A stretch of 64,000 nucleotides of DNA from Tunicatimonas sp964551335. GTDB lineage: Bacteria > Bacteroidota > Bacteroidia > Cytophagales > Cyclobacteriaceae. Where the stretch lies: NCBI GenBank assembly GCA_964551335.1, contig CAZKCO010000007.1:62001-126000 (forward strand). Reading direction: 5' to 3'. The notes beneath the pieces are model-generated. The model ran no database searches. It had not been told where the DNA came from and saw only the letters and a program-made list of their open reading frames with translations. Below, piece after piece: positions 18,245 to 26,821 of the stretch (its first letter is position 1; each line of letters opens with the position of its first letter). The position numbers were made by a program, and so were the translations under genes.

Positions 18245-18352
18245 GTATTTGGTTGATCGCTGACTTCAAAAGTCTTACAAAGCAACTACAAATACAACCT
18301 ATCCGTCTGCTTATGAAAGTTTTAGCACCAGATTACGCTTTTTTGATAAGGA

Positions 18353-19297
18353 CTACTTGAAAAAGTCATTGGTGTAGAGCATAGAGGTATCGATCTGCCC
18401 AATATTCATGGATACTCCATTCACATTCTTGAGCACCTTAGTTTCAATCATCCATTCCACAAAATTCAGCCATCGAGTACCGCCCATAAACCCCCAACGA
18501 CTTTCATCGGATAAAATATACGGGGTCAGCATTCGTAGTGATTCTTGGATCATAGACAGATTTTCCCAATCGGAATGATTAATATGCTGGTGCAGTAGCT
18601 TAGCCGACTCGTTGGGATTATCGGCAACATAGCGCCAGCCTTTTTCCGCTGCTCGAATAAAGGCCCGAATAGCGTCACCTTCTTCGGTCACAAAATCGGT
18701 ATGAGTGATAAGTAGAGGGGAATAGCCGTAGGGAATGCCGTAGTCGCCTAATGAAAACGCGCGAAACGAGAGGTTCTGCTCTAATTTTGCCTTTGGGCCT
18801 TCCCAAGGGAGAAATACCCAAGTGGCATCTGCCGACTTATCCGCTACGGTACGCCACATCTCCAAATATTCCGGATTAGAAAGACGAATATCACCCTGGC
18901 CGCCATCGTTCTTTATCAGCTGGCGAACAATATCGTCCTCAAAGCGGGCATTGTAGGAAGCAAAAACCTTCCCGTCTAGCTGAGCGGGGCGTTCAATATC
19001 GCTATCAGCCCGAACCACAATGGCACTCGCATCTTTTTGTAGTGCCGCCGCCACGGCAGTGAGTGGAACCGCATTTTCTAAGGTATTAAAGCTGATTACG
19101 CTCTCCGAAGGTGCAATGGCTAGCTGCACTTCCTTATTAGCTAATTTCTTAGCGGGAGTAGTTGCGTAGTTATCATCTTCAGGACTGGCGAAGGTAACGT
19201 TCAGCGATTCATCTTGATAATATCCTTTCGCTTCCGCTACCAAGTAGCCCGCGTGTAAGGTATTGGGTGACCAGTCTAATGCTATAGTAAGTTTCAT
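18353..19297 (-). CDS. THI5/NMT1-like substrate-binding protein, cytosolic (copy 2 of the thiamine locus)
   Basis: This 314-residue protein belongs to the NMT1/THI5-like periplasmic-binding fold family: MKLTIALDWSPNTLHAGYLV, then AKGYYQDESLNVTFASPE, and WVFLPWEGPKAKLEQ. It begins directly with the first beta strand and has no signal peptide. It has no cysteine, so the Cys cluster of the eukaryotic Thi5 HMP-phosphate synthase is absent and enzymatic Thi5 activity is unlikely. No ABC permease or ATPase gene is near. It is the last gene of the riboswitch-headed cluster, 68 bases after a paralogue. A role in binding a thiamine precursor is inferred from family and position. Confidence 0.82.
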   Translation of the reverse strand: MKLTIALDWSPNTLHAGYLVAEAKGYYQDESLNVTFASPEDDNYATTPAKKLANKEVQLAIAPSESVISFNTLENAVPLTAVAAALQKDASAIVVRADSDIERPAQLDGKVFASYNARFEDDIVRQLIKNDGGQGDIRLSNPEYLEMWRTVADKSADATWVFLPWEGPKAKLEQNLSFRAFSLGDYGIPYGYSPLLITHTDFVTEEGDAIRAFIRAAEKGWRYVADNPNESAKLLHQHINHSDWENLSMIQESLRMLTPYILSDESRWGFMGGTRWLNFVEWMIETKVLKNVNGVSMNIGQIDTSMLYTNDFFK

Positions 19298-19365
19298 AAA
19301 AGTTGAAAATTAATAGTGGATAGTTGATAATGACTGATGATGAACGACCAAAAACGACTTAACAA

Positions 19366-20313
19366 TCAACTATTAAACAACTCATTGGTATAAAGCGAAG
19401 CGATATTGATTTGTTCTGCCACAAGCAGGTCTCCATTATAGCGTTGAAGCAATTGATGTTCGCTAAGCCACTGTACGTAATCATGCCAGCGATCCGATTT
19501 CATTACTCCCCACTGCTGGTTCTCATTCAAAAAACTGGGAGCAATAGTTTGCATAGCTTGGGTAATAAAGTCCAGATCCTGAAAGTTTGGATGATCTATG
19601 TGCTTCACCAACGTTTGAGCGGTTTCCTCCGGAGCGGCAGCAGCTTGCTGGTAGCCTTGGCCTACGCCATCTTGAAAAACCTGAAATACTGCTTGGTTCT
19701 CGTTCAACACATCTTCCCGAACCATTAAAATGGGCGAGTAGCCGTAGGGAATTTGGTAATCGTGCAGATGGAAGGCGTTCAGTTTCTTGCCTCTTCGTTC
19801 GGCAATCACGCCCTCCCAGGGCATAAAGACCCAGGCTGTATCAAACTGCTGCTGAAGAAATGCTTCAAATACCTCCAGGCGCGGCGGAGTGACCAAATTG
19901 ATTTCTCCTTCCCCACCGTCCTGCTGAATCAGGCCGTTGAGTAGTTCTCTTTCTAACTGGGTTTTGTACCCTCCGTAGGTTTTGCCATCCAGTTGACTCG
20001 GACGGGTAATACCGCTGTCGGGTAATGTTACAAACGCAGAGGTTTCTTGCTGCATTACCGTGGCAATCGCTTTGATCGGATACTGCTCTTTCTGTAGCAG
20101 CCGGTAATCCAACAGGTGCTCAGAAGGGCTTAGGGCGATATGTACCTCCCCTTCGGCTAGCCGCTGGGTAGTCTTCTTTTGATAATTATCAATTTCTACG
20201 GAAATATATTCCACTTCCAGTCCACTCTCCTTCCAAAAATTATTAATCTGGGCGAGATACAGTCCGGCGTGAATCACATTGGGAGTCCAGTCTAAAGCTA
20301 CTTTTAGTTTCAT
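19366..20313 (-). CDS. THI5/NMT1-like substrate-binding protein, cytosolic (copy 1 of the thiamine locus)
   Basis: I chose the ATG at 20313 because MKLKVALDWTPNVIHAGLYL aligns with the start of the downstream paralogue; the open frame upstream runs through a palindromic repeat. The 315-residue product shares the order of motifs with its neighbour: DALDG-type hinge (ITRPSQLDGKTYGGYK), WVFMPWEGVIAERRGK, DYQIPYGYSPILMVRE, and a C-terminal IASLYTNELF. There is no signal peptide and no cysteine. It sits 110 bases after the TonB receptor under the same TPP riboswitch. The two copies are clearly paralogues but well diverged, so they may bind different ligands. Confidence 0.82.
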   Translation of the reverse strand: MKLKVALDWTPNVIHAGLYLAQINNFWKESGLEVEYISVEIDNYQKKTTQRLAEGEVHIALSPSEHLLDYRLLQKEQYPIKAIATVMQQETSAFVTLPDSGITRPSQLDGKTYGGYKTQLERELLNGLIQQDGGEGEINLVTPPRLEVFEAFLQQQFDTAWVFMPWEGVIAERRGKKLNAFHLHDYQIPYGYSPILMVREDVLNENQAVFQVFQDGVGQGYQQAAAAPEETAQTLVKHIDHPNFQDLDFITQAMQTIAPSFLNENQQWGVMKSDRWHDYVQWLSEHQLLQRYNGDLLVAEQINIASLYTNELFNS

Positions 20314-20339
20314 GTTTTCTAAGATGTTAGGGTGTTTAC

Positions 20340-20411
20340 GTAGGAACTTGATTAATCGCGCGGCGGGTCGGACAGCCGATGCCACCGCCCCGGCAAACCG
20401 TCAAGTTCCTA
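20340..20411. repeat. Long-form palindromic interspersed repeat
   Basis: The arms TAGGAACTTGA (20341-20351) and TCAAGTTCCTA (20401-20411) are perfect inverted copies enclosing about 49 bases of GC-rich, partly self-complementary sequence (GGCGG near 20362 with CCGCC near 20385). The left arm plus following bases matches the short palindrome at 55742-55769 with one change over 18 bases. It lies between the TonB receptor and the first binding-protein gene. Confidence 0.8.
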
Positions 20412-20423
20412 TATTGATTAATT

Positions 20424-22718
20424 TTAAAAACGAAGTCGAAGAATGGCATAAACGTGACGGGGGGCTTGTACGAAATAACCGGGTACGGTTTGCCCTTCGT
20501 ACTGCACCGGTTGGCCAAAGCTGTAGTACTGCGTATCAAACAGATTATTAGCGAGAATACTTAGCTCGAGCTGGCGAAATTGAGCCGTCAATTGTGCGTT
20601 CATCACGAAGAAAGAAGGCAAAATCAAGTCGGGCTGATTAGTAGGCTCCAGAAAGGACTCACTCACGTAGCGGGCTTTCAGCGTTGCCCTTAACCAATCG
20701 GATGCTTGATAGCTTAAAGAACCGTTCATTAACCACTCAGGACTGATAATGGGCTGCACATTACGAAAAACCTCATCGGCACCTTCAGGCGCAAATTCAT
20801 CAATATTGCTCTGCATGTAAGTAGTATTACCAGAGAAAGTCCAGCGAGGGACAAGATTATACCTCCAGGCTAGTTCAATACCCCGACGGTAGCTGTTAGG
20901 TACGTTTTTGCGTAACTGCACAAAGCCTTCAGGAATATTTTCGCCAATAGGCGCAATCTCATTCTCAAACTGCATGTAAAATAGGTTAGCTTGCCCGGTC
21001 AGCTTGCCCCGGTGGATGCGTACTCCGGCTTCAAAATCATTCACGTATTCCGGTTTCACCAAATTTTCGTCCTGCACACTCGCCAGATTAAAGGTATTGA
21101 TTTGAGTAGAACCCAGAATATCGAAGCGGGTAGGTTCGCGACCGCTGCGGCCAAAGGAAGCGTAGGCATCAATCAGTGGAGTAAAGCGATAGGTAACCCC
21201 CACTTTCGGATTCACGAACGTCCAGCTACGGTCAGGAATGCTGGCGGATTGGCCTAAAAATGCTTCATCGGGCGTTAAGCTCAGGCCTACGGTTCGGAAC
21301 TGTATATCGCCAAACAACATCAGTTTATCTAGTTCGTAACTCACCTTCCCAAATAGGCTTAATTCATCTTTCTGCGACTGATCCTGATAGTAAGGTTCGG
21401 CTATGGTAGGAACCACTGTTTCTATATTTTCTCGCTGAAACGTGTAGGCGTGCAACCCACCATTTACGCTCAACCGACCATTGTACGAGGTATGATTGAG
21501 GTAGGTCATAAACCCGTAATGATTATTAAACAGCGGATAGTTGATCTGGGTAAAATTCCCGTCCTCGTCGGGAAAACCTGCCGGAAAATCGCCACCCGCA
21601 CCGCCGTAGTACACTGATGAAACCGAAGAGGTACGCGGATTAATAATACGAGTGTACTGCAACTGCACAAACTGTTGACCAAAATCATCAATATCGTTCT
21701 CCGATACATAGTTCGTTTTCGGATCACGCTCAATATCGGGCAAAGCCACCGCCAGGTAGGCCAGATCATTTTTCGTCCTTCCGGTGAAGGCCGTTAGTTT
21801 CAGTAAATCCTTCTCGCCGAAGTAGCCGCCCGAGAAGAAAAATGAGTAGGAATCAGTACCGGTGTGGTTACGGTAACCATCAGAAGTGGTGCGGGAAAAG
21901 CGGGTGTAAAAGGCCAGATTATTATCCATTTTACCGGTTTTCACCTCTCCGCTCGCCCGCCGGGTGTTAAAGGAGCCCCCCGTCAGTTGAATTTCGGCAC
22001 TGGCTACACTATCGTCCAAACTAACCGACTCGAAACTGATAGAACCCGCGTAAGAAGCGGTACCGTTGGTAGTAGTGCCTACCCCTCGCTGCACCTGCAC
22101 CGACGAAATGCTATTACCAAAATCGGTAAAGTTTGAAAAGAACACCCCCTGGTCAATCATATCATTGAGCGGCACGCCGTTCAGCGTGATGTTAATGCGG
22201 GTTTGATCGATGCCCCGTAAGCGCATCTGTCCGTAGTTAGTCAGCCCCGTACCTGATTCTGAGAAGGTCAGAATAGAGGGCGTGAGTTCTTCCAGCACGA
22301 ATAAGGCATCTTGTCCCACGTACTGCTGTTCAATAGTTTCGCGCTCCACCGTCGTCTGGGTTACCGGAGCCTGCTGGTCGGCCCGAATCGCTTGGATTAC
22401 CACTTCTTCCAAGGAAGCGGAAGGCGATAATGAGACTGAACGTTGAATGGCTTCCCCCTCGCCGTTAACGTTGATTTCGCGAGACTGATAGCCCACGTAA
22501 CTAATTCGCAGCTTGGCGGTATCCGCTACTAATTCTAATTGATAATTTCCCTGAAGATCGGTGGTAGTGCCCTGCTGGGTGGAGGCAATCTGAATGTTAG
22601 CCCCCACCAAAGGTTCGCCGGTGGAAGCATCGGTTACCGTGCCGTATACCGAGATTTGCGCCCGGGCAGATACGGAAAAAAGGCAGCCTACCAGCAGTAG
22701 CGTAGATAGGATTTTCAT
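20424..22718 (-). CDS. TonB-dependent receptor under TPP riboswitch control (probable thiamine or precursor uptake)
   Basis: I chose the ATG at 22718 because it gives a signal peptide (MKILSTLLLVGCLFSVSARA) and leaves the riboswitch untranslated; the frame runs upstream into the riboswitch to 22850. The 764-residue product has a carboxypeptidase-regulatory domain (ISVYGTVTDASTGEPLVGAN to about residue 105). A plug domain follows (EEVVIQAIRADQQAPVTQTT, then LRGIDQTRINITLNGVPLND), then a 22-strand-type barrel ending in YAILRLRF. TonB receptors behind THI elements are predicted importers of thiamine or its precursors in Bacteroidota. Two binding-protein genes follow on the same strand. Confidence 0.9.
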   Translation of the reverse strand: MKILSTLLLVGCLFSVSARAQISVYGTVTDASTGEPLVGANIQIASTQQGTTTDLQGNYQLELVADTAKLRISYVGYQSREINVNGEGEAIQRSVSLSPSASLEEVVIQAIRADQQAPVTQTTVERETIEQQYVGQDALFVLEELTPSILTFSESGTGLTNYGQMRLRGIDQTRINITLNGVPLNDMIDQGVFFSNFTDFGNSISSVQVQRGVGTTTNGTASYAGSISFESVSLDDSVASAEIQLTGGSFNTRRASGEVKTGKMDNNLAFYTRFSRTTSDGYRNHTGTDSYSFFFSGGYFGEKDLLKLTAFTGRTKNDLAYLAVALPDIERDPKTNYVSENDIDDFGQQFVQLQYTRIINPRTSSVSSVYYGGAGGDFPAGFPDEDGNFTQINYPLFNNHYGFMTYLNHTSYNGRLSVNGGLHAYTFQRENIETVVPTIAEPYYQDQSQKDELSLFGKVSYELDKLMLFGDIQFRTVGLSLTPDEAFLGQSASIPDRSWTFVNPKVGVTYRFTPLIDAYASFGRSGREPTRFDILGSTQINTFNLASVQDENLVKPEYVNDFEAGVRIHRGKLTGQANLFYMQFENEIAPIGENIPEGFVQLRKNVPNSYRRGIELAWRYNLVPRWTFSGNTTYMQSNIDEFAPEGADEVFRNVQPIISPEWLMNGSLSYQASDWLRATLKARYVSESFLEPTNQPDLILPSFFVMNAQLTAQFRQLELSILANNLFDTQYYSFGQPVQYEGQTVPGYFVQAPRHVYAILRLRF

Positions 22719-22754
22719 AGTACGTCTTGATAAAAATAAGTAACTGTGAAAGCG

Positions 22755-22860
<106 letters not shown>

Positions 22861-22883
22861 ATGGCGGTTAGTTAACTGAACAA

Positions 22884-22891
22884 CGAAAGTA
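22884..22891 (-). promoter_or_regulatory. Possible Bacteroidota -7 promoter element upstream of the TPP riboswitch
   Basis: The minus strand reads TACTTTCG here, seven of eight matches to TAnnTTTG. Transcription would start near 22877, just upstream of the riboswitch. No good -33 TTTG was found, so this is tentative. Confidence 0.3.
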
Positions 22892-22902
22892 GGAGAGAAT
22901 TG

Positions 22903-23409
22903 TTAAGAAAGCAAATGTTCAATCTCAGAAATCGCCTGCTTTAGGCGCTCCGACTCATTGCCCCGAATGACTACCGAAGGTTTATCTTTCAAAGCTCTTT
23001 TGTAAAGCTTAAACAATTCATCCCGGTCATCAGGATTTTCCCGCTGGGGATCAGGTTCCCAGGGAATATCCGGCGAGCATAGCAAATATAAATCTACCGG
23101 ACGTTGCTCAATCTGTTCCAGAATCCAGGGATGGCAGCGTCCGTAACGGTATTTGCTCCAGATTTTAATCACCACCAGGCTGGTATCACAAATCAATAAA
23201 TCAAGTTTTTCAGCCGCAGCTTCGTTTTCTCGCTCTACTTGTCCTCGGGCAATTTCTAGTAAATCTTCCTCCTGATAAGGTTGATTTAGGTGATTGAGAT
23301 AATCACGAGCGTACTCCGGCACCCAAGGTGCTAGGTAATGTTCGGCTAGTGCTTTCGCCAGGGTAGTTTTCCCGCTGGATTCGGGACCGGTGATTACTAC
23401 TTTAATCAT
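22903..23409 (-). CDS. NadR-like P-loop kinase
   Basis: The 168-residue ATPase has a Walker A motif GPESSGKTT at residues 8-16, VPEYARDYL (residues 34-42), LLICDTSLVVIKIWSKYRYG and LYLLCSPDIPWEPDPQRENP with the Arg-containing lid typical of the ribosylnicotinamide kinase domain of NadR. In Bacteroidota such stand-alone kinases often accompany PnuC-type transporters and trap the imported substrate by phosphorylation. Its setting beside a TPP riboswitch locus makes thiamine or a thiamine analogue as plausible as nicotinamide riboside. It starts only about 40 bases upstream of the riboswitch transcript and is 614 bases from pnuC, with a toxin-antitoxin pair between. Confidence 0.82.
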   Translation of the reverse strand: MIKVVITGPESSGKTTLAKALAEHYLAPWVPEYARDYLNHLNQPYQEEDLLEIARGQVERENEAAAEKLDLLICDTSLVVIKIWSKYRYGRCHPWILEQIEQRPVDLYLLCSPDIPWEPDPQRENPDDRDELFKLYKRALKDKPSVVIRGNESERLKQAISEIEHLLS

Positions 23410-23480
23410 AGAAATCCTAATTGAGTTGTATATAAATTATATACCTTATATATTGAATCTATAAAACCAATTACTAAGCT

Positions 23481-23732
23481 ATGAAGAAAATAATAGAGAT
23501 AAGAGAGCCCTTACTTACCAAGCTAAAAATCTTGTCTGCCTTTGAAAATCTTAGTGTAAAGGCGCTGATGGAAAAAGCAGTGGAGCAATTTGTCATCGAA
23601 AAGGAAAAAGAGCGGTTAGATAACCTGAGCGAAGAGGAAAAGGAAGATTTAGGCTTACTGTTGCTTATGCAGCAAGCTGATAGAAAAGATCTGGTAAGCG
23701 AGGAAGAGTTTCTTAAAGCTCTACATGAATGA
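23481..23732 (+). CDS. Putative antitoxin of a RelE/ParE-type pair
   Basis: This 83-residue, highly charged protein has an N-terminal segment compatible with a ribbon-helix-helix (IIEIREPLLTKLKILSAFEN, then LSVKALMEKAVEQFV). An acidic helical tail (EKERLDNLSEEEKEDLGLLL) could wrap the toxin. Its TGA stop overlaps the ATG of the toxin gene (23729-23732), a layout typical of type II modules. I do not recognise the exact antitoxin family; the call rests mainly on the neighbour. Confidence 0.75.
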   Translation: MKKIIEIREPLLTKLKILSAFENLSVKALMEKAVEQFVIEKEKERLDNLSEEEKEDLGLLLLMQQADRKDLVSEEEFLKALHE

Positions 23733-23998
23733 AAATTACGTATACCCGAGCGGTTACCAAAGACGTTGGCAAAATCAAAGATCAGAAAGTAATTACCCGA
23801 ATTACGAAAATACTAGACGAGCTCAAGCAGGCCGAATCGCTGGAAGAAATAACCTCAATAAAGAAATTGGCCGGTCACCCTACCGCTTATCGAATCCGAA
23901 TTGGTACCTATCGCCTTGGCTTTTACTATGAAGATAATACCCTAATATTAGCCCGTTTTCTGAAGCGTAGCGATATCTACCAAGTCTTTCCCTCATAG
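23729..23998 (+). CDS. RelE/ParE-family toxin
   Basis: The 89-residue basic protein has the RelE/ParE layout: an N-terminal strand (MKITYTRAVTKDV), helices with ITRITKILDELKQAESLEEI, then IKKLAGHPTAYRIRIGTYRL and GFYYEDNTLILARFLKRSDI with YQVFPS at the end. The segment GHPTAYRIRIGTYRLGF is the characteristic YRIRxGdYR element. Family members cleave mRNA on the ribosome or poison gyrase. It lies on the plus strand between the minus-strand kinase and pnuC genes, which suggests insertion into an older operon. Confidence 0.85.
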   Translation: MKITYTRAVTKDVGKIKDQKVITRITKILDELKQAESLEEITSIKKLAGHPTAYRIRIGTYRLGFYYEDNTLILARFLKRSDIYQVFPS

Positions 23999-24022
23999 CG
24001 ATTACTTGTTTTACCTAACGTT

Positions 24023-24604
24023 TCATTCTACTGGTTTTTTTATTGTAGCCAGCGATTTTCGCCACTGGTAATAACCGTAAGTAGCTAACCCTAAGTACAA
24101 AAAGTATAACAGTGCTAGCAAATAAAGTCCTTTCACTACGTAGATACCGGAGGCTACTGCATCTACTACAATCCAGAGAATCCAGTTTTCCAGCCTTTTC
24201 TTGGCGAGCATATACTGACCTACCAGGCTAAACGCGGTAGTAAAGGCATCCCAGTAGGGTAAATCGGCGTCGGTGGTTTGCTCAAAAAAGTATCCAATTC
24301 CGGCTGTGCCGATAATTCCTGCTACGATCAACAGGAGTAGTAGCGAGGTGCTAGTGCGAGTCACCCTTAATTCCGACTGATTTTTACCTCCGTACAGCCA
24401 CTGGTACCAGCCGTAAAATCCTAGAATTACGTAAATGACGTGCAAGCCCAGATCAGCGTAAAGCCGTACTTGGTAAAAGAGTATACCGCTTAGTACTACG
24501 CCGATAATGCCGGTAGGCCAGCCCCATATAATCTCTTTGGTGTTAAAGTATACTGCTACTAATCCGAAGACCACCGCAAAAAATTCAATCCAGTTCCACT
24601 CCAT
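24023..24604 (-). CDS. PnuC-family vitamin/nucleoside transporter (nicotinamide riboside or thiamine)
   Basis: The 193-residue membrane protein has seven or so helices and PnuC hallmarks: VYFNTKEIIWGWPTGIIGVV, a YADLGLHVIYVILGFYGWYQW core, NWILWIVVDAVASGIYVVKG and a final YLGLATYGYYQWRKSL. The family moves nicotinamide riboside, and a thiamine-specific subgroup (PnuT) is known in Bacteroidota. The binding-site residues that separate the subgroups cannot be settled by eye. The nearby TPP riboswitch and TonB receptor favour thiamine, while the NadR-like kinase leaves both options open. Confidence 0.87.
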   Translation of the reverse strand: MEWNWIEFFAVVFGLVAVYFNTKEIIWGWPTGIIGVVLSGILFYQVRLYADLGLHVIYVILGFYGWYQWLYGGKNQSELRVTRTSTSLLLLLIVAGIIGTAGIGYFFEQTTDADLPYWDAFTTAFSLVGQYMLAKKRLENWILWIVVDAVASGIYVVKGLYLLALLYFLYLGLATYGYYQWRKSLATIKKPVE

Positions 24605-24732
24605 GCTGCAAGCTTACGTAAGAATTGGCGGAGAGACAACTTGCGCTGGATAGGCATTTCGATTATTAAAAATGAATCAATTTAATTAGTATTGGTCTGA
24701 TTCGCTTGAACCTGTAACAACCTGATTACGCT

Positions 24733-26415
24733 ATGACTAGACTTCTGCCATTTCTTCTCCCCGGATTACTTTCCACTCTGCTTATCTTTTCCTGCTCCAG
24801 CCTATCAGAAACCTCTCAGGAGGCAGCAGAAGAAAAAGCAGTTCGCTCCGCCGATATTATCATTTATGGTGGCACCTCCGCTGCCGTTACTGCGGCAGTG
24901 CAAGTGGCTAAAATGGACAAATCAGTCATTATGGTTTCGCCTGATAAGCATCTCGGTGGATTGACTGCGGGAGGGTTAGGTTGGACTGATACCGGGAATA
25001 AGTCTGTCATCGGTGGACTGGCTCGCAACTTCTACCACCGGGTATACATGCACTACCAGCAGGACTCGGCCTGGCAGTGGCAGCAGCGCTCGGAGTACGG
25101 CAACCGGGGACAGGGCAACCCCGCCATGGACGGCGAAGAGCGAACCATGTGGATTTTTGAGCCCCATGTAGCCGAAAGAGTATTTGAGGATTTAGTACAA
25201 GAGCACGACATTACCGTATACCGCGACGCTTGGCTAAACCGAGAAAGTGGCGTAACAGTGGAGGACGGAAGAATTACCGCCATTGAAACGCTGGACGGGC
25301 AGCGCTACGAGGGGAAAATGTTCATTGATGCTACTTACGAAGGCGACCTGATGGCCACCGCCGGAGTGAGCTACCACGTAGGAAGGGAGGCAAAAAGCGT
25401 GTACAACGAAGAGTGGAACGGAGTGCAAACCGGAGTGCTGCATCATAGGCATTGGTTTGCCGCCGATATTAGCCCCTACGTCGTGCCGGGTGATTCCACC
25501 AGTGGCTTGCTACCGCTGGTTTCAGCGGAAGATCCGGGTGAGTACGGTTCGGGAGATGATAAAATTCAGGCCTATTGCTTCCGAATGTGTCTCTCTAATC
25601 ATCCCGATAATCGGGTAGCCTTTCCTAAACCGGATAACTATGATCCTGGTCAGTACGCATTGCTGGCTCGCGTATTTGATAGCGGCTGGCGCGAAACATT
25701 CAATAAATTTGATCCCATTCCTAACCGAAAAACTGATACCAATAACCACGGCCCGGTAAGCACTGATAACATTGGCAAAAGCTACGACTACCCTGAAGGC
25801 AGCTACGAACGCCGCCGAGAAATTATCAAGCAGCACGAAGACTACCAGAAGGGGCTGATGTATTTCATTGCCAACAATCCGCAAGTACCCGAGGAAGTAC
25901 GGGAGGAAATGAGCCAGTGGGGCTTGGCCGCCGACGAGTTTACCGATAACGGAAACTGGCCTCACCAGATTTACGTACGCGAAGCCCGCCGCATGATTGG
26001 TCCCTTCGTGATGACCGAACAGGAGGTGTTAGGCAAACGAGAAGTGCCTAAACCCGTCGGCATGGGTTCCTACGCTATGGACTCCCACAACGTGCAGCCC
26101 TACATTAAACCCGACGGCTACGTACAAAACGAAGGTGACATCGGGGTAAAGCCTGACCGTCCCTACAGCATTTCTTACGATGCCCTGACCCCTAAACAAG
26201 AAGAGTGTGAAAATTTGCTAGTTCCGGTCTGCGTCTCCAGTTCCCACATTGCCTTTGGCTCTATCCGTATGGAACCCGTCTTTATGATTCTCGGCCAGAG
26301 TGCTGCCACCGGTGCAGCATTAGCTATTGATAATAATATTCCGGTTCAAGAAGTTGATTACGATATGCTGAAGAAGCAGCTTACCGAGGATGGGCAGGTT
26401 TTGCAGCAAGAGTAA
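24733..26415 (+). CDS. FAD-dependent oxidoreductase lipoprotein (FAD_oxidored family)
   Basis: The 560-residue protein begins with a lipoprotein signal (LLPGLLSTLLIFSCSS, Cys at about residue 21). It continues into an FAD-binding domain: ADIIIYGGTSAAVTAAVQVA, then HLGGLTAGGLGWTDTGNK. MFIDATYEGDLMATAGVSYH is the family's conserved internal motif, and the C-terminal part has CENLLVPVCVSSSHIAFGSI and MILGQSAATGAALA. The dinucleotide loop reads GGTSAA rather than GGGxxG, as is common in this group. Proteins of this type are often linked to polysaccharide use, but the substrate is unknown. The 3' end has a degenerate look-alike at 27233-27273. Confidence 0.88.
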   Translation: MTRLLPFLLPGLLSTLLIFSCSSLSETSQEAAEEKAVRSADIIIYGGTSAAVTAAVQVAKMDKSVIMVSPDKHLGGLTAGGLGWTDTGNKSVIGGLARNFYHRVYMHYQQDSAWQWQQRSEYGNRGQGNPAMDGEERTMWIFEPHVAERVFEDLVQEHDITVYRDAWLNRESGVTVEDGRITAIETLDGQRYEGKMFIDATYEGDLMATAGVSYHVGREAKSVYNEEWNGVQTGVLHHRHWFAADISPYVVPGDSTSGLLPLVSAEDPGEYGSGDDKIQAYCFRMCLSNHPDNRVAFPKPDNYDPGQYALLARVFDSGWRETFNKFDPIPNRKTDTNNHGPVSTDNIGKSYDYPEGSYERRREIIKQHEDYQKGLMYFIANNPQVPEEVREEMSQWGLAADEFTDNGNWPHQIYVREARRMIGPFVMTEQEVLGKREVPKPVGMGSYAMDSHNVQPYIKPDGYVQNEGDIGVKPDRPYSISYDALTPKQEECENLLVPVCVSSSHIAFGSIRMEPVFMILGQSAATGAALAIDNNIPVQEVDYDMLKKQLTEDGQVLQQE

Positions 26416-26506
26416 TTAATTTGGTAAAGAAGAAGTTAGAGACAAGATTATCAACGTTATTGTGCATAGTATTGTAACTTGCTCGACTAATAAGTAGCTT
26501 TATTTC

Positions 26507-26821
26507 ATGATAGATTCATTATTGATTGATAAAATTAGAGCGTCGATCAAGACAGTTGAACCGAAAGCTACTGCTATTCTATATGGTTCTTGGGCCCGGG
26601 GCGATCAAAATGATGATTCTGATATTGATGTACTAGTACTTCTTGATCAAAAGCATGTTACTCCCCAAGACGAAATGCGTGTAAAGTATCCTCTCTACGA
26701 ACTAGAGTTTGAAACCGGACGGATTATTAGCCCTTTAGTTCTGTCTCGCTATGATTGGGAAAATCGCCATCGTATTACGCCCTTCTTCCGGAATATCAAG
26801 GCTGAAGGTATTGTATTATGA
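26507..26821 (+). CDS. MNT-type nucleotidyltransferase of an MNT/HEPN pair
   Basis: This 104-residue protein has the minimal nucleotidyltransferase signature GSWARGDQNDDSDIDVLV (residues 27-44), with the DxD pair at D39 and D41. A third catalytic acid is plausibly in YELEFETGRI. In MntA/HepT systems such proteins act as antitoxins by AMPylating the HEPN toxin. Its end overlaps the next start by four bases. The pair sits directly behind the oxidoreductase gene and is A/T-richer than it. Confidence 0.87.
   Translation: MIDSLLIDKIRASIKTVEPKATAILYGSWARGDQNDDSDIDVLVLLDQKHVTPQDEMRVKYPLYELEFETGRIISPLVLSRYDWENRHRITPFFRNIKAEGIVL

Noticed and set aside
18353..20313. The two THI5-like proteins as enzymatic Thi5 HMP-phosphate synthases
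   Set aside because: Neither protein contains a single cysteine, whereas the eukaryotic enzyme needs a Cys cluster. The family relation remains, but the enzymatic role is not supported.
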